A stretch of 14,707 nucleotides of DNA, taken from Treponema sp. (GTDB taxonomy: Bacteria > Spirochaetota > Spirochaetia > Treponematales > Treponemataceae). The DNA lies in the NCBI GenBank assembly GCA_024691265.1, contig JAILNT010000450.1, forward strand, positions 1 to 14,707. The letters run 5' to 3'. The first letter of the stretch is position 1, and each line of letters opens with the position of its first letter. A program made the position numbers and the translations under genes. A model generated the notes under the pieces. It was not told where the DNA came from. It saw nothing but the letters and a program-made list of their open reading frames with translations, and searched no databases. Below, one piece after another: positions 6,525-13,876 of this stretch.

Positions 6525-7451
6525 TTACCTTGCCATTTCAAGCATTCTGTCTAAAGGACGGGAAGCTTTAAGTCTGAGATTTTCACTAACACGTGAAATT
6601 GGGCTGTTGTATAAAAGACAGTCTCTTATTTTTTCTAAACTAATTTTTTTCATATTTGGACAAATTTTGTTAGCACCTACAAAATAATATTTTTTATCAG
6701 GAGCTACTTTCTGCATCTCATGAAGCACACCCATTTCAGTACACACAATAAATTCTTCATCAGGAGCATTCTTTACATATTCAATAAGCTCTTTAGTACT
6801 TCCAAGATAATCTGCTAAATCACATACTTCCTTTTTACATTCAGGATGAGCTATTATTTTTGCATTTTTATGTTCATGAAAACATTTTTCAATGTCCCTA
6901 GCAGTAATATTTGTATGCACATGACAAAAACCATTGTTCAAAATAATATTCTTTTCTGGAACTTGCTCTGCAACATAACGACCAAGATTTCCATCAGGAA
7001 TAAAAAATATATTTTTATTAGGAAGTTTTTTTACAATTTCAACAGCATTAGAAGAAGTTACACATACATCAGAAAGAGCTTTAATATCTGCCATACTGTT
7101 TATATAACAAACTACAGCAAGGTCTTTATATTTTTCCCTCATAGCTTTTATATCTTCTGGATTAACCATAAGAGCCATAGGACACACTGCATCACTTGCT
7201 GGAAGAAGAACAGTTTTACAAGGATTAAGTATACAGGCACTTTCTCCCATAAAAGTTACTCCACAAAACACTATAGTTTTGTTAGGACAGCTTTTAGCAA
7301 CTTTTGCAAGATAAAAAGAATCTCCTATATAATCAGCTATATCCTGTACTTCATTATTTACATAATAGTGTGCAAGAATCACAGCATCTCTTTCTTTACA
7401 AAGTTTTTTAATTTCATCATTTAGTATCTGAATATTATTTTCACTTTCCAT
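6525..7451 (-). CDS. nadA: Quinolinate synthase, [4Fe-4S] enzyme
   Basis: The 308-residue protein condenses iminoaspartate with dihydroxyacetone phosphate to give quinolinate, working with NadB. The three cysteines that hold the [4Fe-4S] cluster are present in their usual settings: Cys90 in DAVCPMA, Cys176 in NGFCHVH and Cys264 in KICPNMKK. These match the positions recalled for T. maritima NadA (81, 168, 254). Other family landmarks are ILAHYY, DIADYIGDS, CGVTFMGESA, YINS, TSSNAVE, PDGNLGRYVA, HPECKKEVCDLADYLGST and TEMGVLHEM. AAAGGAT, about 8 nt before the ATG, is the ribosome site. This is the first gene of the leftward nadA-nadB-nadC(-niaR) operon, and a promoter is predicted 40 bp upstream. 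As an oxygen-sensitive Fe-S enzyme it fits an anaerobe or micro-aerophile, but this proves nothing about lifestyle. Confidence 0.96.
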   Translation of the reverse strand: MESENNIQILNDEIKKLCKERDAVILAHYYVNNEVQDIADYIGDSFYLAKVAKSCPNKTIVFCGVTFMGESACILNPCKTVLLPASDAVCPMALMVNPEDIKAMREKYKDLAVVCYINSMADIKALSDVCVTSSNAVEIVKKLPNKNIFFIPDGNLGRYVAEQVPEKNIILNNGFCHVHTNITARDIEKCFHEHKNAKIIAHPECKKEVCDLADYLGSTKELIEYVKNAPDEEFIVCTEMGVLHEMQKVAPDKKYYFVGANKICPNMKKISLEKIRDCLLYNSPISRVSENLRLKASRPLDRMLEMAR

Positions 7452-7491
7452 GGAAGTTTATCCTTTCTGTTTTTCTGCACTCTAGCACAAA

Positions 7492-7519
7492 ATTATACAC
7501 ATGACAAGACAGCTGCAAA
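7492..7519 (-). promoter_or_regulatory. Predicted nadA operon promoter
   Basis: On the minus strand TTTGCA (7514-7519), a 16-bp spacer and TATAAT (7492-7497) form a plausible sigma-70-type promoter 40 bp upstream of nadA. The spacer contains TGTC-T-TGTC-A-TGTG, a short direct repetition of TGTC/TGTG that could be part of a NiaR site. I do not recall the NiaR motif well enough to assert this. Confidence 0.5.
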
Positions 7520-7586
7520 GAACAAACTGTAAAATTATTTTTTTACAAGTCATATTTTCCTAATATTTCTTTAACTAATACCAGCT

Positions 7587-7613
7587 ATCAACTCCCCTTA
7601 GAGGGTAATTGAT
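7587..7613. promoter_or_regulatory. Imperfect inverted repeat in the nadA-xylB intergenic region
   Basis: ATCAA (7587-7591) and TTGAT (7609-7613) flank CCC and GGG, giving an interrupted dyad between the divergent nadA and xylB genes. It could be an operator for a sugar-responsive repressor of xylB. The rest of 7520-7699 is AT-rich with no gene that I can support. Confidence 0.25.
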
Positions 7614-7699
7614 GTAGAGTGAGAATTAAAAAAGTAATAAAGAGGGATACAATTCTTTTTAATAAAAAAATATTCCATTCCTTATTGAGAAAACAGTGG

Positions 7700-7705
7700 T
7701 AAAAT
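7700..7705 (+). promoter_or_regulatory. -10-like hexamer TAAAAT, 6 nt before the xylB ATG
   Basis: TAAAAT (five of six consensus positions) is followed by AATTTT and the ATG at 7712. No Shine-Dalgarno lies between, so a leaderless transcript is suggested. A more distal alternative, TACAAT near 7648 with TTAAAA 16 bp upstream, would give a leader of about 60 nt but would still leave the gene without a ribosome site. Confidence 0.4.
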
Positions 7706-7711
7706 AATTTT

Positions 7712-9205
7712 ATGAAATATTTAATTGGTGTTGATTTAGGAACATCTGCAACAAAAACAGTTTTATTTGATGAATCTGGGAATATCATTACAAGTGCTAC
7801 AAAAGAATATCCTTTATATCAGGAAAAAAACGGCTGGGCAGAACAAGATGCAAATGACTGGTGGGAAGCCGCCTGTTTTACAATCAAAGAAGTAATTTTA
7901 AAAAGTGGAATAAATAATCACGATATTGCAGGAGTTGGGCTTTCTGGTCAAATGCATGGTCTTGTCATGCTTGATAAAAATGGAAACCTTCTCAGAAAAA
8001 GCATTATTTGGTGTGACCAGAGAACAGCAAAAGAATGTGAAGAAATAACAAAAAAAGTTGGTAAGGAAAAACTTATACAAATTACTGCAAATCCAGCTTT
8101 AACAGGTTTTACAGCAAGTAAAATACTATGGGTTAGAAATAATGAACCATTAATTTATGAAAAATGTGCACATATTCTGCTTCCTAAAGACTATATTAGA
8201 TACAAGCTTACAGGACTGTATGCAACAGAAGTTTCAGATGCAAGCGGAATGCAGCTTTTAGACATAAAAAACAGAAAATGGAGTGATGAAGTTCTTAAAA
8301 AACTCAATATAGATAAATCAATGCTAGCAACAGTCTATGAATCTCCTGAAATCACAGGCTGTATAAACTCTTTTGCTTCATCTCTTACAGGTCTTGCAGA
8401 AGGAACTCCCGTTGTAGGAGGAGCTGGAGATAATGCGGCTGCAGCTATTGGAACAGGAACTGTTATAGATAAAAAAGCTTTTACAACATTAGGAACAAGC
8501 GGAGTTGTTTTTGCTCATACATCTTCTTTACATATAGATTCAAAAGGAAGAGTTCATACATTCTGTGCAGCAGTCCCAAATGAATGGCATGTAATGGGTG
8601 TAACACAGGCAGCCGGTTTAAGTCTAAAATGGTTTAGAAATAATTTCTATAAAGATAAATCTTATAAAGAACTTGATGCCCTTGCAGAAAAAATTCCAAT
8701 AGGAGCCGAAAGACTTTTATTTCTTCCTTATCTTATGGGAGAAAGAACTCCTCATCTTGACCCTGATTGTAGAGCAGCTTTTATAGGACTTTCTGCAATG
8801 CACACTAAAGAACACATGCTAAGAGCTGTTCTTGAAGGTGTTTCTTACAGTCAGAAAGACAGTCTTGAAGTGTTAAAAGAAATGGGTATTGAAATAAATG
8901 AAATGCTTGCATGCGGAGGAGGCGGAAGCAGCCCTTTATGGAGACAAATGCTTTCTGATATATACAACTGCCCTGTAAAAACTTCAGCTTCTACAGAAAG
9001 TGCAGCCTTAGGAGCAGCAATTCTTGCAGGAGTAGGAACAGGATTGTACTCAACTGTTCAAGAAGCTTGTTCTGCAATAGTAAAAACAAAACAAACTTAT
9101 CAGCCTATAAAAGAAAATAATTTGCAGTATGAAAGATTTTATAAAGTATACAAAGATTTATATTCATCATTAAAAGATTCTTATCAAGCCTTAAAAAGCT
9201 TATAA
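7712..9205 (+). CDS. xylB: Xylulokinase (FGGY carbohydrate kinase)
   Basis: The 497-residue enzyme phosphorylates D-xylulose with ATP to xylulose 5-phosphate, which enters the pentose phosphate pathway. Xylulokinase-type features are GVDLGTSATKT at the N-terminus (Asp8), GLSGQMHGLV (residues 77-85), WCDQRT, GGAGDNAAAAIGTG with the predicted catalytic Asp240, and the FGGY-type C-terminal ATP region CGGGGSSPLWRQMLSD. The QMHG motif is characteristic of xylulokinases within FGGY kinases. Length is close to E. coli XylB (484). The start has no ribosome site, but a -10-like box sits 6 nt upstream. The isomerase gene follows after 29 bp, so the two are probably cotranscribed. Because the partner is not a XylA-type isomerase, the physiological substrate could be a related ketose such as ribulose. 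Confidence 0.92.
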   Translation: MKYLIGVDLGTSATKTVLFDESGNIITSATKEYPLYQEKNGWAEQDANDWWEAACFTIKEVILKSGINNHDIAGVGLSGQMHGLVMLDKNGNLLRKSIIWCDQRTAKECEEITKKVGKEKLIQITANPALTGFTASKILWVRNNEPLIYEKCAHILLPKDYIRYKLTGLYATEVSDASGMQLLDIKNRKWSDEVLKKLNIDKSMLATVYESPEITGCINSFASSLTGLAEGTPVVGGAGDNAAAAIGTGTVIDKKAFTTLGTSGVVFAHTSSLHIDSKGRVHTFCAAVPNEWHVMGVTQAAGLSLKWFRNNFYKDKSYKELDALAEKIPIGAERLLFLPYLMGERTPHLDPDCRAAFIGLSAMHTKEHMLRAVLEGVSYSQKDSLEVLKEMGIEINEMLACGGGGSSPLWRQMLSDIYNCPVKTSASTESAALGAAILAGVGTGLYSTVQEACSAIVKTKQTYQPIKENNLQYERFYKVYKDLYSSLKDSYQALKSL

Positions 9206-9234
9206 GTCTATATAAAATAAGGAGACACATTTTT

Positions 9235-10743
9235 ATGAAAACGTTAGAAAACATTCCGAATGTAAAACTTGGAATAATTGCAGTAAGCCGAGATTGTTTC
9301 ATCATATCTCTTTCAGAAAAAAGAAGAAAAGCTATTGTAGAAGCTTATACTAAGCTAGGAGGTGAAATATATGAATCTCCTATAACAGTTGAAAATGAAA
9401 CTGATGCTCTAAAAGCTCTTGATGATGTAAATAAAGCCGGTTGTAATGCCCTTGTTGTTTTTCTTGGTAACTTTGGACCTGAAACTCCTGAAACAATTCT
9501 AGCTCAAAAGTTTGATGGCCCTACAATGTTTATTGCTGCAGCAGAAGAAAGCGGAAAAGATTTGATAGACGGCAGAGGAGACGCTTATTGCGGTATGCTG
9601 AACTGTTCCTATAATCTTGAACTTCGCCATATAAAAGCCTTTATTCCAGAATATCCTGTAGGAAATGCAGAAGAAAACGCAAAAAAGATAGAAGAATTTG
9701 TTCCTGTAGCAAGAGCTATTTTAGGCTTAAAGTCTTTAAAAATAATAACTTTTGGTCCTCGTCCTCAAGATTTCTTTGCTTGTAATGCTCCTATAAAAGC
9801 CCTTTATGACCTTGGAGTAGAGATTCAAGAAAACAGTGAACTGGATTTACTTGTTTCTTATAAAGCACATAAAGACGACAAGAGAATAAACGACATAGTT
9901 GAAGATATGGCTAAAGAGCTTGGTATTGAAGGAAATAATTATCCTGATTTACTTCCTCGCATGGCACAATTTGAGCTTACTCTGCTTGATTGGGCAGAAG
10001 CAAATAAAGGCAGCCGTAAATATGTTGTTTTTGCAGATAAGTGTTGGCCAGCATTCCCAAAGGAATTTGGATTTGAACCTTGCTATGTAAATAGCCGTCT
10101 TGCTTCCCGCGGTATTCCTGTAGCATGTGAAGTAGATATATACGGTGCATTGAGTGAATATATTGGAACATGTATAAGCGGCGAAAGCGTAACTTTGCTT
10201 GATATTAACAATTCTGTTCCAAAAGATATGTATGAAAGCGATATTAAAGGCAAGTTTAGTTATGATTACAAGCTTGAAGATACCTTTATGGCTTTCCACT
10301 GTGGAAACACAGCACTTTGCAGACTCGAAAGAAAGAGTAAACCGGCTGTTAAATACCAGATTATTCAACATCGCTTACTTGAACCGGGAGCAGAACCAGA
10401 CTTCACTCGCGGCACTCTGGAAGGGGATATTGCAAGCGGCGATATTACCTTCTTCCGTTTACAGTCTACAGCAGATACAAAATTGCAGTCTTATATTGCA
10501 CAAGGAGAAATCCTTCCTGTTGCAAGCCGTTCTTTCGGCGGTATTGGTGTATTTGCAATTCCTGAAATGGGCAGATTCTATCGTCATGTTCTTATAAGTC
10601 GCCATTATCCTCATCATGGTGCAGTTGCTTTCGGACACTTCGGTAAAGCTCTTTATTCTTTGTTCCAGTATCTTGGTATTGCAAGTATTGAATATAATCA
10701 TGAAAAAGGAGACCGTTATCCAAACGAAAATCCTTTTAATTAA
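9235..10743 (+). CDS. L-fucose/L-arabinose isomerase-family protein
   Basis: The 502-residue protein resembles the COG2407 fucose isomerase-related family: an N-terminal Rossmann-like sugar-binding part (KLGIIAVSRDCF, then ALVVFLGNFGPETP) and a C-terminal fucose-isomerase-like fold. Likely metal ligands, by comparison with FucI/AraA proteins that use Glu, Asp and His, are Glu299 (ACEVDIYGALSEY), Asp323 (LLDINNS), and His355 or a His in RHYPHHGAVAFGH (456-468). This assignment is inferred. Such enzymes interconvert aldoses and ketoses with Mn2+. Placed 29 bp after xylB, with AAGGAG about 9 nt before the ATG, it probably supplies the kinase with its ketose. Candidate substrates include D-arabinose, L-fucose, D-xylose or L-arabinose; the sequence does not choose among them, so no gene symbol is given. 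The C-terminal half has more synonymous G/C codons than its surroundings, perhaps reflecting high expression. Confidence 0.82.
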   Translation: MKTLENIPNVKLGIIAVSRDCFIISLSEKRRKAIVEAYTKLGGEIYESPITVENETDALKALDDVNKAGCNALVVFLGNFGPETPETILAQKFDGPTMFIAAAEESGKDLIDGRGDAYCGMLNCSYNLELRHIKAFIPEYPVGNAEENAKKIEEFVPVARAILGLKSLKIITFGPRPQDFFACNAPIKALYDLGVEIQENSELDLLVSYKAHKDDKRINDIVEDMAKELGIEGNNYPDLLPRMAQFELTLLDWAEANKGSRKYVVFADKCWPAFPKEFGFEPCYVNSRLASRGIPVACEVDIYGALSEYIGTCISGESVTLLDINNSVPKDMYESDIKGKFSYDYKLEDTFMAFHCGNTALCRLERKSKPAVKYQIIQHRLLEPGAEPDFTRGTLEGDIASGDITFFRLQSTADTKLQSYIAQGEILPVASRSFGGIGVFAIPEMGRFYRHVLISRHYPHHGAVAFGHFGKALYSLFQYLGIASIEYNHEKGDRYPNENPFN

Positions 10744-10767
10744 TTATTTTTCTGCAAAATAAAAAAA

Positions 10768-10797
10768 CAGCTCTGGAGGAGGGATTTTCCAGAGCTG
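10768..10797 (-). terminator. Strong hairpin with a leftward U-tract downstream of the isomerase gene
   Basis: CAGCTCTGG (10768-10776) and CCAGAGCTG (10789-10797) form a perfect 9-bp GC-rich stem, extendable by one A-T pair, with a 12-nt loop AGGAGGGATTTT. On the plus strand the stem is flanked by A-runs on both sides. On the minus strand it is followed by TTTTTTTATTTT, a textbook intrinsic terminator. It therefore points left, although the gene just finished points right. No leftward gene ends here. The loop also carries an AGGAGGG sequence. Function in the rightward mRNA, such as 3'-end protection, is possible. Confidence 0.6.
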
Positions 10798-10914
10798 AAA
10801 AAAAATAAAAGAAGAGGAGAAAAAAATAAAGCTATTTATTTTTGATAGCTACTAACTAAACCAATTAAAAAGAGAAGATGTAACATAAATATTTTGTTAT
10901 ATTTGTTTTTTTGC

Positions 10915-10920
10915 TATATT
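10915..10920 (+). promoter_or_regulatory. -10-like hexamer TATATT, 6 nt before the ATG at 10927
   Basis: TATATT (five of six consensus positions) is followed by AAAAGA and the ATG of the acetyltransferase gene. A possible TTGTTA at 10894-10899 lies 15 bp upstream. No Shine-Dalgarno is present, as expected of a leaderless mRNA. Confidence 0.45.
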
Positions 10921-10926
10921 AAAAGA

Positions 10927-11424
10927 ATGAAAATCAGAAAATCAACAGAACAAGATTTTGAAAGAATTATGGAGATTTATGTTTTTGCAAGAAAATTTAT
11001 GGCAGAACATGGAAATCCTAACCAGTGGGGACCAAGAAACTGGCCTCCTGCAAGTCTTATACATAATGACATAAAAAGCGGAAATAGTTATGTATGCACA
11101 AATGATAATGGAAAAGTAATAGGAACTTTTTTCTTTATTCATGGAAAAGACATTGACCCAACATATAAGACTATATATGACGGTTCATGGCTTAGTGATA
11201 GCCCTTACGGTGTAATTCACAGAATAGCATCTGATGGTTCTGAAAAAGGAATTGGAACATTTTGTATAAATTGGGTATTATCTCAGTATAGTCACCTTAG
11301 AATTGATACTCATAATGACAACGTTGTTATGCAAAATCTACTTAAAAAATTAGGTTTTTCAAAAACTGGCATAATCCACGTTGAAGAAGACGATGCACCA
11401 AGAATTGCTTTTGAAAGGCTGTAA
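10927..11424 (+). CDS. GNAT-family N-acetyltransferase
   Basis: The 165-residue protein starts MKIRKSTEQDFERIMEIY, the usual beta1-alpha1 opening of GNAT enzymes. The acetyl-CoA-binding motif A is seen in RIASDGSEKGIGTFCINW (about residues 97-114). The C-terminal NxxxxxLLKKLGF element follows a DTHNDN segment. GNAT enzymes transfer the acetyl group of acetyl-CoA to an amine; the acceptor is unknown. The frame is open further upstream to a TTG at 10894, but that extension would begin inside the predicted promoter. The ATG at 10927 also matches the family N-terminus. It is monocistronic, with a hairpin after the stop and a convergent gene beyond it. Confidence 0.88.
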   Translation: MKIRKSTEQDFERIMEIYVFARKFMAEHGNPNQWGPRNWPPASLIHNDIKSGNSYVCTNDNGKVIGTFFFIHGKDIDPTYKTIYDGSWLSDSPYGVIHRIASDGSEKGIGTFCINWVLSQYSHLRIDTHNDNVVMQNLLKKLGFSKTGIIHVEEDDAPRIAFERL

Positions 11425-11442
11425 TAAAATATAGTTATAACA

Positions 11443-11487
11443 TTATGCTAAATTCATCATTAAAAGAAGAAAATGACTTTAGCATAA
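11443..11487. terminator. Hairpin between convergent genes, possibly bidirectional
   Basis: TTATGCTAAA (11443-11452) and TTTAGCATAA (11478-11487) form a perfect 10-bp outer stem. An inner TCATT/AATGA pairing extends it. It lies between the stop of the acetyltransferase gene (11424) and the stop of the leftward membrane-protein gene (11496). Neither side has a strong U-tract, so it is a weak or processing-type 3' end rather than a classic intrinsic terminator. Confidence 0.45.
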
Positions 11488-11495
11488 GGATTAAT

Positions 11496-12341
11496 TTATA
11501 GATATTCTTCATAAAGATATAACAGGCGTTCTATTGTTTGTATGACATCTGTTTCTATAATACAATGAAAAATAACTAACAATATTACAAAGATGATTAT
11601 CAAAAAAGCAGGTACTTTTCGGCTATGGTCAATAGCACAAAGCCAGGACATTTCAGGTTTTTCTACAACATACAATATACGCTGCTGTCCCTGCAAGATA
11701 GCTCCTCTCTCTTTCATTCTCTTATATACTTCTGAATCAATTCCGTTCCACAATTTCCCATTCACAGTATATTCATATTTATAAGAAATCTGTTTTGTTC
11801 CATATTCTGTTAAAAAAGCTTCTGTGATTCTTCCCTCAACAAAACTGGTTGCTGCCGTGTTTTTCATTATATTTTCTTTTTTGCTAATGTAAAAATAATA
11901 AATGATAAGACCTATTATAGCGGCAAAATGTAATGATATTGAAAAAGCATTTTTGCTGTAGCCTAAATTTAATAACATAATAAAAGATTTATATATAAAA
12001 GAAAAAAGACAGCCTAAAAAATACCAAAGCTGCTTTTTACTTGTATGTTCATGTTTTTTTTCTGAAAACTGTATAAAAAGAAATACTATAAAATATTGTA
12101 TTGCTAAAATAAACAGGTAAATTCTACTAAAAAAGAAAAAGGAAGATAATAAAAAACTTATAAATGCACCAAATATAAAAAAAATTATTTCACATTTGAA
12201 AGAAATTTTATTAAAAAATACATCTTTATAATTTTTTAAAAGCTGATACAAAAGCTGATACGCAGGTAATAGGTCTTTTAACAAAACCGCAACAATTAAT
12301 AAAGCTGCAATGAAAAAAATACAAATTATAAATATGAACAT
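11496..12341 (-). CDS. Multi-spanning membrane protein of unknown function (possible DUF3592-like C-terminal part)
   Basis: I do not recognise this 281-residue protein as a named family. Hydrophobic segments at about 1-20, 51-71, 73-94, 105-126, 132-152 and 244-266 suggest six membrane helices. Between the fifth and sixth lies a soluble stretch of about 90 residues. This stretch (KYEYTVNGKLWNG, then GAILQGQQRILYVVEKPEMSW) resembles, by eye only, the beta-rich DUF3592 pattern of a 'Y.Y.VNG' strand followed by a 'V.Y.P..P' strand. Composition is very rich in Phe, Ile and Lys, as in AT-rich membrane proteins. The start at 12341 has no obvious ribosome site. It converges on the acetyltransferase gene and diverges from the lipoprotein gene, so neighbours give no functional hint. 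Confidence 0.65.
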   Translation of the reverse strand: MFIFIICIFFIAALLIVAVLLKDLLPAYQLLYQLLKNYKDVFFNKISFKCEIIFFIFGAFISFLLSSFFFFSRIYLFILAIQYFIVFLFIQFSEKKHEHTSKKQLWYFLGCLFSFIYKSFIMLLNLGYSKNAFSISLHFAAIIGLIIYYFYISKKENIMKNTAATSFVEGRITEAFLTEYGTKQISYKYEYTVNGKLWNGIDSEVYKRMKERGAILQGQQRILYVVEKPEMSWLCAIDHSRKVPAFLIIIFVILLVIFHCIIETDVIQTIERLLYLYEEYL

Positions 12342-12400
12342 AATATCTATTCGGTAAAATATAATTTTATATGAAAAATAACAACCTCTAAAAAAAAACT

Positions 12401-12436
12401 TGTCATAAAATTATATGCAGTGTCATAAAAGTATAT
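12401..12436. repeat. Tandem direct repeat TGTCATAAAANTATAT, 20-bp period
   Basis: Two copies of TGTCATAAAANTATAT occur at 12401-12416 and 12421-12436, offset by exactly 20 bp (about two helical turns). A related inverted sequence, ATATAATTTTATATG, lies at 12359-12373. The site is 120-155 bp upstream of the sugar-binding lipoprotein gene and about 60 bp upstream of the leftward membrane-protein gene. It could be an activator or repressor binding region; the protein is unknown. Confidence 0.45.
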
Positions 12437-12476
12437 ATTTTTCCCTAATAAAGAAAGATAATTTTTACATTCCTTT

Positions 12477-12503
12477 TTGGCATTAAGGACTTAAAATTAT
12501 ATT
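12477..12503 (+). promoter_or_regulatory. Predicted promoter of the sugar-binding lipoprotein gene
   Basis: TTGGCA (12477-12482, five of six) is followed after 15 bp by TATATT (12498-12503, five of six). A 17-bp alternative uses TATTTA. The leader of about 45 nt contains the ribosome site AGGGGGA just before the ATG at 12557, unlike the leaderless genes of the window. Confidence 0.4.
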
Positions 12504-12556
12504 TAAGAAACAAGGATTTCTTTTTAGATTTATTATTCTTAAATAGGGGGACTAAT

Positions 12557-13843
12557 ATGAAAAAGATTCTTGCAGGTGCTATGGCAGCCCTTGCTATGTG
12601 TGGTGCAGCTGTTTTAACAGGGTGCGGTAATAAAGAAACTGCTAAAAAAGATGAAGGTCCTGTTACATTAAAATGGGCTTTATGGGACTGGGACGCAACA
12701 GCTTATTACAAGCCTTTAATTGAAGCTTATAATTCAACTCACCCAGATGTAAAAATTGAACCATTGGATTTAGGTTCTTCAGATTATCAGACAATGCTTA
12801 GCATTCAGCTTACAGGTGGAGATGACAGTATTGACGTTGTAACTGTAAAAGATATTCCTGGATACAACACATTACAGAAAGCAGGTCAGCTTGTAAATCT
12901 TAATGACTACATTAAAGAAAAGGGAATAGATACAAGCCTTTATGGTGGTACTACAGAACAGATTACTGTAAATGGAAATCTTTATGCTCTTCCATTCCGC
13001 AGTGACTTCTGGGTTGTATTTTACAATAAAGATTTATTTGATAAAGCTGGTGTTCCATATCCTACAAATGATATGACATTTAGTGAATACGATGCTCTTG
13101 CACGCAAAATGACTTCTGGAAGCGGAGCAGAAAAAGTATACGGTGCACACTATCACACATGGAGAAGTGCAGTTCAGCTTTTCGGTGTTCTTGACGGAAA
13201 ACATTCAATCGTTGATGGAAAATATGACTTCTTGAAGCCTTACTATGAAACAATTCTTAATCAGCAGAAAGATGGTATTGTTCAAAGCTATGCACAGCTT
13301 AAAACAACTTCTACTCACTATTCAGGCGTATTCTATAATAACAGTGTAGCAATGCTTAACATGGGTAGCTGGTTCATCGGAACTTTGATTCAGAAAGTTG
13401 CAGCAGGCGAAGCTTTATGTAAGAACTGGGGTATGGTTAAGTATCCTCACCCAGATGGAGTTGCTGCCGGCACTACATTGGGAACAATTACATCATTGGG
13501 TGTAAGCTCTGCTTCAAAACATAAAGAAGCTGCTCTTGATTTCGTTCGTTTCGTAACAAGTGCAGAAGGTGCTGAAGTAATTGCAAAAACTGGTACATTC
13601 CCAGCAATCAAGAATGATGCTGTTATTAAGACAATTTCTAGTAAAGAGGGCTTCCCACAAGATGAAAACAGTGCTCAGGCTCTTGCTGTAGCAAAGACAT
13701 ATCTTGAAATGCCATTACATGAAAAGGCTGCTGAAATTGAAGTTGTTCTTAACCAGCAGCATGACAACATTATGACAGAAAATATATCTATAGATGAAGG
13801 TCTTAAAGAAATGGAGAAAGGTGTATCTGCCATCATTAAGTAA
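12557..13843 (+). CDS. ABC transporter sugar-binding lipoprotein (extracellular solute-binding protein family 1)
   Basis: The 428-residue protein has a lipoprotein signal peptide: MKK, a hydrophobic core and the lipobox VLTGC with Cys23 as the predicted lipidation site. The mature part has the family 1 pattern of carbohydrate-binding proteins: VTLKWALWDWD, a YNSTHPDVKIE segment, DVVTVKDI, LYALPFRSDFWVVFYNKDLF and a C-terminal EAALDFVRFVTSAEGAEVI segment. It would sit on the outside of the cytoplasmic membrane and hand an oligosaccharide or monosaccharide to the permease encoded downstream. The sugar cannot be read from sequence. AGGGGGA, 6 nt before the ATG, is a good ribosome site. A strong terminator follows the stop, so this gene is probably made in excess over the permease. 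An internal piece (13591-13717) is repeated at the right edge of the window. Confidence 0.92.
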   Translation: MKKILAGAMAALAMCGAAVLTGCGNKETAKKDEGPVTLKWALWDWDATAYYKPLIEAYNSTHPDVKIEPLDLGSSDYQTMLSIQLTGGDDSIDVVTVKDIPGYNTLQKAGQLVNLNDYIKEKGIDTSLYGGTTEQITVNGNLYALPFRSDFWVVFYNKDLFDKAGVPYPTNDMTFSEYDALARKMTSGSGAEKVYGAHYHTWRSAVQLFGVLDGKHSIVDGKYDFLKPYYETILNQQKDGIVQSYAQLKTTSTHYSGVFYNNSVAMLNMGSWFIGTLIQKVAAGEALCKNWGMVKYPHPDGVAAGTTLGTITSLGVSSASKHKEAALDFVRFVTSAEGAEVIAKTGTFPAIKNDAVIKTISSKEGFPQDENSAQALAVAKTYLEMPLHEKAAEIEVVLNQQHDNIMTENISIDEGLKEMEKGVSAIIK

Positions 13844-13876
13844 TTTATCTAAGCTATAGTTAACAAGCACTTTTTC

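Noticed and set aside
6846..7424. 192-codon rightward open frame opposite nadA
   Set aside because: Composition is dominated by Ile, Phe, Tyr, Ser and Lys with no domain pattern, and it lies wholly antisense to a well-supported nadA. It is a shadow of the AT-rich codon use.
7587..7613. Dyad near xylB as an intrinsic terminator of a missing gene
   Set aside because: The stem is interrupted and has no U-tract on either strand, and no gene ends nearby. It was kept only as a weak operator candidate.
9949..10371. 140-codon leftward open frame inside the isomerase gene
   Set aside because: It is antisense to a conserved enzyme, with no ribosome site and no family pattern.
10894..10926. Extended acetyltransferase start at TTG 10894
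   Set aside because: It would begin inside the predicted promoter and adds a hydrophobic stretch not typical of GNAT proteins. The ATG at 10927 fits both family and promoter.
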